From the NCBI GenBank assembly GCA_021521415.1, contig JAIQDT010007352.1, positions 62,001 to 126,000 on the forward strand: 64,000 nucleotides of DNA, written 5' to 3'. Source of the stretch: Bidens hawaiensis. Its lineage: Eukaryota; Streptophyta; Magnoliopsida; Asterales; Asteraceae. Positions 21,201 to 31,789 of the stretch are shown in pieces. The translations under genes and the position numbers were made by a program. The number at the start of each line of letters is the position of its first letter. Within the stretch, counting starts at the first letter, position 1. The notes under the pieces are model-generated. The model worked only from the letters and a program-made list of their open reading frames with translations. It made no database searches and was not told where the DNA came from.

Positions 21201-24200
21201 CGGGCCGCGGGGGTGGCGGTAGGGCTTAATTACAAATCCGATTATTTCGTATGTTTCTAAAATATTGTATGGAAGTCTTCAAGGCCGAATGTCTGATCCG
21301 ATTCAGTGGTTCGCCCATACTCAGTTTTTTCCCCGACTCGGTGAACATACCCCTTTGGCAATAATGGCAAAATTTCGAACGGGCCGCGGGGTGGCGTCAG
21401 GGAATAATTACTAATCTGATTCTTTCGTATGTGTATAAAATATTGTGCGGAAGTCTTCAAAACCGAATTTTGACCCGATTCAGTGGTTCGGCCCATACTC
21501 AGTTTTTTCTCCGGCTCGGTGAACATACCCCTTTGGCAATACTGGAAAAATTTCGACCGGGCCGCGGGGTGGCGTCAGGGCATAATTATTGATTTGTATA
21601 TTTCGTATGTGTATAAAATATTGTATGGAAGTCACCAAGACCGAAATTCTGATCCGATTCAGTGTTTCAACCCATACTCAGTTTTTTCTCCGGCTCGGTG
21701 AACATACCCCTTTGGCAATACTGGCAAAATTTCTAACGGGCCGTGGGGTGGCGTCAGGGCATAATTATTGATCCGATTCTTTCATATTTGTATAAAATAT
21801 TGTGTGGAAGTCTCCAAGACCGAATTTTAATCTGATTCAGTGGTTCGACCCATACTCAGATTTTTCTCTGGCTCAGTGAACATACCCCTTTGGCAATACC
21901 GGCAAAATTTCGAACGGGCCGCGGGGTGGCGTCAGGGCTTAATTACAAATCCGATTATTTCGTATGTGTATAAAATATTGTATTGAAGTCTCAAAGGCCG
22001 AATGTCGGATCCGATTCAGTGGTTCGACCCATACTCAGTTTTTTCTCCGACTCGGTGAACAAACCCCTTTGGCAATATTGCAAAATTTCGAACGGGCCGC
22101 GGGTGGCTTAGGGAATAATTACAAATCTGATTCTTTCGTATGTGTATAAAATATTGTGCGGAAGTCTTCAAAACCGAATTTTGATCCGAATCAGTGGTTC
22201 GAACCATACTCAGTTTTTTATCCAAGTCGGTGAACATACCCCTTTGGTAATACGGGCAAAATTTCGGTGGCGTCAATGCATAATTAAAAGTCCGATTCTT
22301 TCGTATTGTATAAAATATTGTATAGAAGTCTTCAAGACCGAATTTTGACCCGATTCAGTGGTTCGGCCCCTACTCAGTTTTTTCTCCGGCTCGGTGAACA
22401 TACCCCTTTGGAAATACTGGAAAAATTTCGAACGGGCCGCGAGGTGGCGTCAGGGCATAATTATTGATTTGATTCTTTCGTATGTGTATAAAATATTGTA
22501 TGGAAGTCACAAAGACCGAAATTCTGATCCGATTCAGTGTTTCCACCCATACTCAGTTTTTTCTCCGGCTCGGTGAACATACCCCTTTGGCAATACTGGC
22601 AAAATTTTAACGGGCCGTGGGGTGGGGTCAGGGCATAATTATTGATCCGATTCTTGCGTATGTGTATAAAATATTGTATGGAAGTCTCCAAGGCCGAATG
22701 TCTGATCCGATTCAGTGGTTCGCCCATACTCAGTTTTTTCTCCGACTCGGTGAAAATACCCCTTTGGCAATACTGACAAAATTTCGAACGGGCCTTGGGG
22801 TGGCTTCAAGGAATAATTACAAATCTAATTCTTTCGTATGTGTATAAAATGTTGTGCGGAAGTCTTCAAAACCGAATTTTGATCCGAATCAGTGGTTCGA
22901 ACCATACTCAGTTTTTTATCCAAGTCGGTGAACATACCCCTTTGGTAATACTGGCAAAATTTCGAACGGGCCGCGGGGTGGCGTCAGGGCATAATTATTG
23001 ATTTGATTCTTTCGTATGTGTATAAAATATTGTATGGAAGTCACCAACACCGAAATTCTGATCCGATTCAGTGTTTCAACCCATACTCAGTTTTTTCTCC
23101 GGCTCGGTGATCAAACCCTTTTGGCAATGCTGGCAAAATTTCTAACGGGCCGTGGGGTGGCGTCAGGGCATAATTATTGATCCGATTCTTGCATATGTGT
23201 ATAAAATATTGTATGGAAGTCTCCAAGACCGAATTTTGATTTGATTCAGTAGTTCGACCCATACTCAGATTTTTCTCAGGCTCGGTGAACATACCCCTTT
23301 GGCAATATCGGCAAAATTTCGAACGGTCCGCGGGGTGGCGGTAGGGCTTAATTACAAATCCGATTATTTCGTATGTTTCTAAAATATTGTATGGAAGTCT
23401 TCAAGGCCGAATGTCTGATCCGATTCAGTGGTTCGCCCATACTCAGTTTTTTCCCCGACTCGGTGAACATACCCCTTTGGCAATAATGGCAAAATTTCGA
23501 ACGGGCCGCGGGGTGGCGTCAGGGAATAATTACTAATCTGATTCTTTCGTATGTGTATAAAATATTGTGCGGAAGTCTTCAAAACCGAATTTTGACCCGA
23601 TTCAGTGGTTCGGCCCATACTCAGTTTTTTCTCCGGCTCGGTGAACATACCCCTTTGGCAATACTGGAAAAATTTCGAACGGGCCGCGGGGTGGCGTCAG
23701 GGCATAATTATTGATTTGTATATTTCGTATGTGTATAAAATATTGTATGGAAGTCACCAAGACCGAAATTCTGATCCGATTCAGTGTTTCAACCCATACT
23801 CAGTTTTTTCTCCGGCTCGGTGAACATACCCCTTTGGCAATACTGGCAAAATTTCTAACGGGCCGTGGGGTGGCGTCAGGGCATAATTATTGATCCGATT
23901 CTTTCATATTTGTATAAAATATTGTGTGGAAGTCTCCAAGACCGAATTTTAATCTGATTCAGTGGTTCGACCCATACTCAGATTTTTCTCTGGCTCAGTG
24001 AACATACCCCTTTGGCAATACCGGCAAAATTTCGAACGGGCCGCGGGGGTGGCGTCAGGGCTTAATTACAAATCCGATTATTTCGTATGTGTATAAAATA
24101 TTGTATTGAAGTCTCAAAGGCCGAATGTCGGATCCGATTCAGTGGTTCGACCCATACTCAGTTTTTTCTCCGACTCGGTGAACATACCCCTTTGGCAATA

Positions 24201-27154
24201 CTGGCAAAATTTCGAACGGGCCGCGGGTGGCTTAGGGAATAATTACAAATCTGATTCTTTCGTATGTGTATAAAATATTGTGCGGAAGTCTTCAAAACCG
24301 AATTTTGATCCGAATCAGTGGTTCGAACCATACTCAGTTTTTTATCCAAGTCGGTGAACATACCCCTTTGGTAATACGGCCAAAATTTCGAACGGGCCGC
24401 GGGGTGGCGTCAGGGCATAATTATTGATTTGATTCTTTCGTATGTGTATAAAATATTGTATGGAAGTCACCAACACCGAAATTCTGATCCGATTCAGTGT
24501 TTCAACCCATACTCAGTTTTTTCTCCGGCTCGGTGATCAAACCCTTTTGGCAATGCTGGCAAAATTTCTAACGGGCCGTGGGGTGGCGTCAGGGCATAAT
24601 TATTGATCCGATTCTTGCATATGTGTATAAAATATTGTATGGAAGTCTCCAAGACCGAATTTTGATTTGATTCAGTAGTTCGACCCATACTCAGATTTTT
24701 CTCAGGCTCGGTGAACATACCCCTTTGGCAATATCGGCAAAATTTCGAACGGTCCGCGGGGTGGCGGTAGGGCTTAATTACAAATCCGATTATTTCGTAT
24801 GTTTCTAAAATATTGTATGGAAGTCTTCAAGGCCGAATGTCTGATCCGATTCAGTGGTTCGCCCATACTCAGTTTTTTCCCCGACTCGGTGAACATACCC
24901 CTTTGGCAATAATGGCAAAATTTCGAACGGGCCGCGGGGTGGCGTCAGGGAATAATTACTAATCTGATTCTTTCGTATGTGTATAAAATATTGTGCGGAA
25001 GTCTTCAAAACCGAATTTTGACCCGATTCAGTGGTTCGGCCCATACTCAGTTTTTTCTCCGGCTCGGTGAACATACCCCTTTGGCAATACTGGAAAAATT
25101 TCGAACGGGCCGCGGGGTGGCGTCAGGGCATAATTATTGATTTGTATATTTCGTATGTGTATAAAATATTGTATGGAAGTCACCAAGACCGAAATTCTGA
25201 TCCGATTCAGTGTTTCAACCCATACTCAGTTTTTTCTCCGGCTCGGTGAACATACCCCTTTGGCAATACTGGCAAAATTTCTAACGGGCCGTGGGGTGGC
25301 GTCAGGGCATAATTATTGATCCGATTCTTTCATATTTGTATAAAATATTGTGTGGAAGTCTCCAAGACCGAATTTTAATCTGATTCAGTGGTTCGACCCA
25401 TACTCAGATTTTTCTCTGGCTCAGTGAACATACCCCTTTGGCAATACCGGCAAAATTTCGAACGGGCCGCGGGGTGGCGTCAGGGCTTAATTACAAATCC
25501 GATTATTTCGTATGTGTATAAAATATTGTATTGAAGTCTCAAAGGCCGAATGTCGGATCCGATTCAGTGGTTCGACCCATACTCAGTTTTTTCTCCGACT
25601 CGGTGAACATACCCCTTTGGCAATACTGGCAAAATTTCGAACGGGCCGCGGGTGGCTTAGGGAATAATTACAAATCTGATTCTTTCGTATGTGTATAAAA
25701 TATTGTGCGGAAGTCTTCAAAACCGAATTTTGATCCGAATCAGTGGTTCGAACCATACTCAGTTTTTTATCCAAGTCGGTGAACATACCCCTTTGGTAAT
25801 ACGGCCAAAATTTCGGTGGCGTCAATGCATAATTAAAAGTCCGATTCTTTCGTATTGTATAAAATATTGTATAGAAGTCTTCAAGACCGAATTTTGACCC
25901 GATTCAGTGGTTCGGCCCCTACTCAGTTTTTTCTCCGGCTCGGTGAACATACCCCTTTGGAAATACTGGAAAAATTTCTAACGGGCCGCGAGGTGGCGTC
26001 AGGGCATAATTATTGATTTGATTCTTTCGTATGTGTATAAAATATTGTATGGAAGTCACAAAGACCGAAATTCTGATCCGATTCAGTGTTTCCACCCATA
26101 CTCAGTTTTTTCTCCGGCTCGGTGAAAATACCCCTTTGGCAATACTGGCAAAATTTTAACGGGCCGTGGGGTGGGGTCAGGGCATAATTATTTATCCGAT
26201 TCTTGCGTATGTGTATAAAATATTGTATGGAAGTCTCCAAGGCCGAATGTCTGATCCGATTCAGTGGTTCGCCCATACTCAGTTTTTTCTCCGACTCGGT
26301 GAAAATACCCCTTTGGCAATACTGGCAAAATTTCGAACGGGCCTTGGGGTGGCTTCAAAGAATAATTACAAATCTAATTCTTTCGTATGTGTATAAAATG
26401 TTGTGCGGAAGTCTTCAAAACCGAATTTTGATCCGAATCAGTGGTTCGAACCATACTCAGTTTTTTATCCAAGTCGGTGAACATACCCCTTTGGTAATAC
26501 TGGCAAAATTTCGAACGGGCCGCGGGGTGGCGTCAGGGCATAATTATTGATTTGATTCTTTCGTATGTTTATAAAATATTGTATGGAAGTCACCAACACC
26601 GAAATTCTGATCCGATTCAGTGTTTCAACCCATACTCAGTTTTTTCTCCGGCTCGGTGATCAAACCCTTTTGGCAATACTGGCAAAATTTCTAACGGGCC
26701 GTGGGGTGGCGTCAGGGCATAATTATTGATCCGATTCTTGCATATGTGTATAAAATATTTTATGGAAGTCTCCAAGACCGAATTTTGATTTGATTCAGCA
26801 GTTCGACCCATACTCAGATTTTTCTCTGACTCGGTGAACATACCCCTTTGGCAATATCGGCAAAATTTCGAACGGGCCGCGGGGGTGGCGGTAGGGCTTA
26901 ATTACAAATCCGATTATTTCGTATGTTTCTAAAATATTGTATGGAAGTCTTCAAGGCCGAATGTCTGATCCGATTCAGTGGTTCGCCCATACTCAGTTTT
27001 TTCCCCGACTCGGTGAACATACCCCTTTGGCAATAATGGCAAAATTTCGAACGGGCCGCGGGGTGGCGTCAGGGAATAATTACTAATCTGATTCTTTCGT
27101 ATGTGTATAAAATATTGTGCGGAAGTCTTCAAAACCGAATTTTGACCCGATTCA
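15124..27154. repeat. 12-mer higher-order repeat, six units of about 2122 bp
   Basis: Equivalent points fall at 15124, 17234, 19356, 21483, 23605, 25031 and 27155, giving units of 2110, 2122, 2127, 2122, 1426 and 2124 bp. The order from about 15240 is C-D-E-A-B-C-D/E-A-C-D-E-A/B. D/E (about 16285) is a D start joined to an E body, and A/B (about 17170) an A start joined to a B body. The first A lacks 13 bp of the GC core. Full units look nearly identical by eye, with single-base changes and extra Gs in a G run, so homogenisation is recent. Unit 1 lacks 12 bp near 15950. Unit 5 lacks four monomers. Confidence 0.92.
23605..25030. repeat. Deleted 12-mer unit lacking four monomers
   Basis: This unit is 1426 bp, 696 bp shorter than its neighbours. 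It follows the normal order to the A monomer ending near 24390, then continues with the sequence that normally follows the second A. The join lies in or near the AAAATTTCGAACGGG word shared by both A monomers, as expected for unequal pairing of the two A copies within one unit. Confidence 0.85.
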
Positions 27155-28552
27155 GTGGTTCGGCCCATACTCAGTTTTTTCTCCGGCTCGGTGAACATAC
27201 CCCTTTGGCAATACTGGAAAAATTTCGAACGGGCCGCGGGGTGGTGTCAGGGCATAATTATTGATTTGATTCTTTCGTATGTGTATAAAATATTGTATGG
27301 AAATCACCAAGACCGAAATTCTGATACGATTCAGTGTTTCAACCCATACTCAGTTTTTTCTCCGGCTCGGTGAACATACCCCTTTGGCAATACAGGCAAA
27401 ATTTCTAACGGGCCGTGGGTTGGCGTCAGGGCATAATTATTGATCCGATTCTTTCGTATGTGTATAAAATATTGTATGGAAGTCTCCATGACCGAATTTT
27501 GATCTGATTCAGTGGTTCGACCCATACTCAGATTTTTCTCTAGCTCGGTGAACGTACCCCTTTGGCAATACAAGCAAAATTTCTAACGGGCCGCGGGGTG
27601 GCGTCAGGGCTTAATTACAAATCCGATTATTTTGTATGTGTATAAAATATTGTATGGAAGTCTCCAAGGCCGAATGTCTGATCCGATTCAGTGGTTCGAC
27701 CCATACTCAGTTTTTTCTCCGACTCGGTGAACATACCCTTTTGGCAATACTGGTAAAATTTTGAACGGGCCGCGGGGTGGAGTCTGGGAATAATTACAAA
27801 TCTGATTCTTTCGTATGTGTATAAAATATTGTGCGGAAGTCTTCAAAACCGAATTCTGATCCGAATCATTGGTTCGAACCATACTCAGTTTTTTATCCAA
27901 GTCGATGAACATACCGCTTTGGTAATACAGGCAAAATTTTGAACGGGCCGCGGGGGTGGCGTCTGTGCATAATTAAAAGTCCGATTCTTTCGTATGTGTA
28001 TAAAATATTGTATGAAAGTCTTCATGACCGAATTTTGACCCGATTCAGTTGTTCGGCCCATACTCAGTTTTTTCTCCGGCTCGGTGAACATACCCCTTTG
28101 GCAATACTGGAAAAATTTCGAACGGGCCGCGGGGTGGCGTCAGGGCATAATTATTTATTTGATTCTTTCGTATATTTATAAAATATTGTATGGAAGTCAC
28201 CAAGACCGAAATTCTGATCCGATTCAGTGTTTCAACCCATACTCAGTTTTTTCTCCGGCTCGGTGAACATACCCCTTTGGTAATACTGGCAAATTTTGAA
28301 CGGCCCGCGGGGTGGCGTTAGTGCATAATTAAAAGTCCGATTCTTTCGTATGTGTATAAAATATTGTATGGAAGTCTTCGAGACCGAATTTTGACCCGAT
28401 TCAGTGGTTCGGCCCATACTCAGTTTTTTCTCCGGCTCGGTGAACATACCCCATTGGCAATACTGGAAAAATTTCGAACGGGCTGCGGGGTGGCGTCAGG
28501 GCATAATTACAAATCTGATTCTTTCGTATGTGTATAAAATATTGTGCGGAAG

Positions 28553-28557
28553 TCTTC
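28553..28557. repeat. Target site duplication, left, of solo LTR 1
   Basis: TCTTC at 28553-28557 is repeated at 31131-31135. Joining the flanks through one copy restores an uninterrupted type A monomer (GAAGTCTTCAAAACC), so the insertion point is exact. Confidence 0.93.
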
Positions 28558-29004
28558 TGCAAGGCCCCGAACCCAGTGACCTTACTTTAGCGTCGGATTT
28601 ACTCATAAACACAGTTCTTCAAATCATAGTGTATTAAAACTTTTCGCGGAATATAAAACATCAATCATTTGTTACAAAACATTAAATCTTTTCTTTGATA
28701 CCATAACACAAAACTTTATATTTAAAACATCTTTACTTCTTTCTTCAGATGCCAGCCGTTCAAACCATGCCGTGTGTCATCCTCATGCTAACTCTATAAT
28801 CAGCTCACCTGCGTGCATACTAAAAGTCAGCTATGCTGAGTGAGTTCTAGTTAATCAGGCAACATACAATTTTATTCTCATATATTTCTTAACGTATCCG
28901 AAGACACATATTTCTACCTTAACCTCGTATAAATGTCCATAGGAGGATCATCACGTAATATCTATTAAAAGAACCTTTACCATTACCATACTATATAGAA
29001 TTTC

Positions 29005-29240
29005 CATAGGAGGAACACTCTGTATACTTTCCATAGAAGGAACACTTTACTATCCATAGAAGGAACCCTATACTTTCCATAGAAGGAACCCTATACTTTT
29101 CATAAAAGGAACACTATACTTTCCATAGAAGGAACACTATACTTTCCATAGAAGGAACACTATACTTTCCATAAAAGGAACATTATACTTTCTATAAAAG
29201 GAACATTATACTTTCCATATAAGGAACTCTATATATATCC
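29005..29240. repeat. Tandem repeat of about 23 bp in solo LTR 1
   Basis: About ten units built on TCCATAGAAGGAACACTATA with small variations; looser copies extend the pattern from about 28935 to 29290. The matching region in solo LTR 2 is about 44560-44795. Confidence 0.8.
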
Positions 29241-29309
29241 ATATAAGGATCACTATCTATAAGTTATTATTTAATATCCATGTGAGGAGCTAATCACTTC
29301 CCTTGACGA

Positions 29310-29806
29310 TACGTGCAATATCCGAAGATCGTTCACGTACCGTCATGCAATCAATCATATATATCACATATATCATACACGACATACACATAAAATTATA
29401 TCCTTTCATTCATACTTTCTTACTTCCATACTTTCTTACTTTCTTTTGTATTAACTTACTTTCATATCTTACGTTATAAAGAGCATTACGCCCTACATTC
29501 CTCGAGTATTATTAGGGCTCGGTACCCTCTTTCCTCGAGTATTATTAGGGCTCGGTACCCTCTTTCCTCGAGTATTATTAGGGCTCGGTACCCTCTTTCC
29601 TCGAATATTAGTAGGGTTCGGTTCCCTAGTTCTCGAATATTAGTAGGGTTCGATTCCCTCTTCGTTACCATACAACCATACATTATCATTTCTTTCTTTT
29701 ATTATCTTTATCACGTTCATACACATAAACATACATAACATACTTACCTTATTCTTAGTGCTGCGACCTGACAGTACGTGCAATATCCGAAGATCGTTCA
29801 CGTACC
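29310..29806. repeat. Pair of 32-bp direct repeats with TACGTG...CACGTA ends
   Basis: A 32-bp stretch at 29310-29341 recurs at 29775-29806. Each copy starts TACGTGCAATATCC and ends CACGTACC, so each is itself an inverted TACGTG/CACGTA pair with ACGT cores, which plant bZIP/bHLH factors often bind. A regulatory role is inference. Confidence 0.65.
29500..29663. repeat. 33-bp tandem repeat in solo LTR 1 (three exact plus two diverged units)
   Basis: The unit starts CCTCGAGTATTATTAGGGCT and ends CGGTACCCTCTTT. Three exact units are followed by two diverged ones. Solo LTR 2 has one more exact unit (45054-45250). Confidence 0.88.
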
Positions 29807-30081
29807 ATCAAGCAATCATTCATACATTTCACATTATCCATATAAGGCATACACTTATCTCTTAGGATAAGTGTATTAACAAACATATTGAGTATGCACA
29901 CAGCCCCGAAAACGTAACACATAAATGGGGCTAGAAACTCACCTGAACACGGTTACGTTCTCCGTTGATCGTAATCCCTTTCTTCAGTTGTGCACGGCTG
30001 ACTGTATAACAAGTATACATATCAATTTAACTATCACTACTTATAACATCTTTCTAGTCTTAATTACTACCCACAACGAAC

Positions 30082-30161
30082 GGGGGTCCGGGGGCAGCGC
30101 CCCTGGCAGCGGGGTCTAGGGGCGGCAGCCCCTAGCGGGGTCCAAGGGGCAGAGCCCCTGG
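30082..30161. repeat. GC-rich inverted-repeat cluster in solo LTR 1
   Basis: Several short palindromes sit back to back, such as GGGGCAGCGCCCC-like and CTAGGGGCGGCAGCCCCTAG, in otherwise AT-rich DNA. They could form strong RNA or DNA hairpins. The corresponding stretch in solo LTR 2 is 45669-45748. Confidence 0.7.
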
Positions 30162-30216
30162 CTGTGGTCGAGCTGTCTTAACACATTTTCCATTAGGTTT
30201 TTAATTTATTTTCTAA

Positions 30217-30583
30217 ACGAACTTCACTTTAGGCGAAGTTAAACCTCGGGCGAACTTGGCTTCAGGCGAAGTTAAACCTTAGGCGAACTTGGCTTCAGGC
30301 GAAGTTATCCTTAGGCGAACTTGGCTTCAGGCGAAGTTATCCTTAGGCGAACTTGGCTTCAGGCGAAGTTATCCTTAGGCGAACATGGCTTCAGGCGAAG
30401 TTATCCTTAGGCGAACTTGGCTTCAGGCGAAGTTATCCTTAGGCGAACTTGGCTTTAGGCGAAGTTATCCTTAGGCGAACTTGGCCATAGGCGAAGTTAT
30501 CCTTAGGCGAAGTTACGCTTGAAGGCGAAGTTACGCTTGAAGGCGAAGTTCATCAGGCGAACTTAATCTTGCAGGCCAAGTTA
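30217..30583. repeat. 32-bp tandem array of GGCGAAGTT/GGCGAACTT in solo LTR 1
   Basis: The main unit reads TTATCCTTAGGCGAACTTGG, then CTTCAGGCGAAG. The array decays to shorter GGCGAAGTTACGCTTGAA units at its right end. Solo LTR 2 has one unit fewer (45803-46140). Confidence 0.88.
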
Positions 30584-30933
30584 TCGCGCTGCAGATCTGT
30601 TTGCCCATAAATCCTTCGTTTCTTAGCCAAATAACTCGATTTTGGTACCCACGGAATCGTATGATCGGCGCCTACAAATCCCAACCATCAAATCGGCCTA
30701 AAATCGACGTTTTAGGGGTCCGATTTGGGCAGTTTGGGTTTCGGGTCCGGTTAACCCATCCAATCCTAACCATTTTCAGTAATATTAGCTTTGTTGGATT
30801 TGTTCTTACCTTACCAACTCAGATCTATCAACAAAATCTCGGGTCTCGGCTTCGAATCTTGATCGGTTAGAATGTGTGTGTTTTGAGTGTGTGAAGAAAT
30901 AGATGTAAATGAAGATATTTTGGGATTTGGGGG

Positions 30934-30941
30934 TATTTATA
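30934..30941 (-). promoter_or_regulatory. TATA box of solo LTR 1
   Basis: The plus strand reads TATTTATA, so the minus strand reads TATAAATA, a plant TATA consensus, about 190 bp inside the LTR start on that strand. The equivalent in solo LTR 2 is 46490-46497. Confidence 0.55.
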
Positions 30942-31789
30942 TCCCTGAAATCCCATTCTCATTTAACCCATCTTAATTAATCCAAATCCATAACCAACGT
31001 CCATTACCCAACACTAGCCCGACCCATACCAACTCCTATTCTTTTATTTATTTCTTGATAACCCGAGTAAACTTTCCCTCTATTATTGAGTAATATAGTT
31101 GATATTATCTTGAAATTTCGGGATGTTACATCTTCAAAACCGAATTTCGATCCGAATCAGTGGTTCGAACCATACTCAGTTTTTTATCCAAGTCGGTGAA
31201 CATACCCCTTTGGAAATACTGGCAAATTTCGAACGGGCCGCGGGATTGCGTCAGTGCATAATTAAAAGTCCGATTCTTTCGTATGTGTATAAAATATTGT
31301 ATGGAAGTCTTCAAGACCGAATTTTGACCCGATTCAGTGGTTCGGCTCATACTCAGTTTTTTCTCCGGCTCGGTGAACATACCCCATTGGCAATACTGGA
31401 AAAATTTCGAACGGACCGCCGGGTGGCGTCAGGGCATAATTATTAATTTGATTCTTTCGTATGTGTATAAAATATTGTATGCAAGTCACCAAGACCGAAA
31501 TTCTGATCCGATTCAGTGTTTCAACCCATACTCAGTTTTTGCTCCGGCTCGATGAACATACCACTTTGGCAATACTGGCAAAATTTCTAACGGGCCGTGG
31601 GGTGGCGTCAGGGCATAATTATTGATCCGATTCTTTCGTATATGTATAAATTATTGTATGGAAGTCTCAAAGACCGAATTTTGATCTGATTCAGTGGTTC
31701 GACCCATACTCAGATTTTTCTCTGGCTCGGTGAACGTACCCCTTTGGCAATACAGGCAAAATTTCGAACGGGCCGCGGGGGTGGCGTCA

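Larger units (their letters stand above)
10146..28557. repeat. Satellite array, about 178-bp monomer (block 1)
   Basis: Continuous head-to-tail monomers of 176-180 bp, about one nucleosome. Five types are told apart by fixed differences. A has GTGCGGAAGTCTTCAAAACC and TTTTTTATCCAAGTCGG. B has GACCCGATTCAG and GGTTCGGCCC. C has TCACCAAGACCGAAATTC and GTGTTTCAACCC. D has TGATCTGATTCAG and CAGATTTTTCTCTGGCTC. E has GATTATTTCG and AAGGCCGAATGTC. All share TATAAAATATTGT, a T5-T6 tract, TGGCAATACTGGCAAAAT and the GC core GGGCCGCGGGGTGG. There are many short open frames on both strands, but they follow the monomer period and are not genes. The block ends at the solo LTR; its last 5 bases are the target duplication. 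Confidence 0.97.
28558..31130 (-). mobile_element. Solo LTR 1, probable Ty3/gypsy, inserted in a type A monomer
   Basis: The 2573 bp start TGCAAGGCCCCGAA and end TTTCGGGATGTTACA, so the ends are imperfect inverted repeats of the TG...CA kind, flanked by a 5-bp TCTTC duplication. No gag or pol sequence is present, as expected after LTR-LTR recombination. On the minus strand it begins TGTAACATCCCGAAA, has a plant-like TATAAATA about 190 bp in, then a CA-rich leader-like stretch; this sets the strand. The gypsy assignment comes from the termini and length and is not proven. Inside are four repeat regions and a GC-rich inverted repeat. The small open frames here (for example 30601-30870) lack any domain. 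Confidence 0.85.

Noticed and set aside
10146..28557. Regular repeats resembling a CRISPR array
   Set aside because: The repeats are 178 bp, contiguous and without unique spacers, in a plant genome context; this is satellite DNA.
30601..30870. 89-codon frame in solo LTR 1 (repeated at 46156-46425)
   Set aside because: It lies in the region downstream of the minus-strand TATA box, on the opposite strand, with no domain. Its conservation is explained by the duplication.
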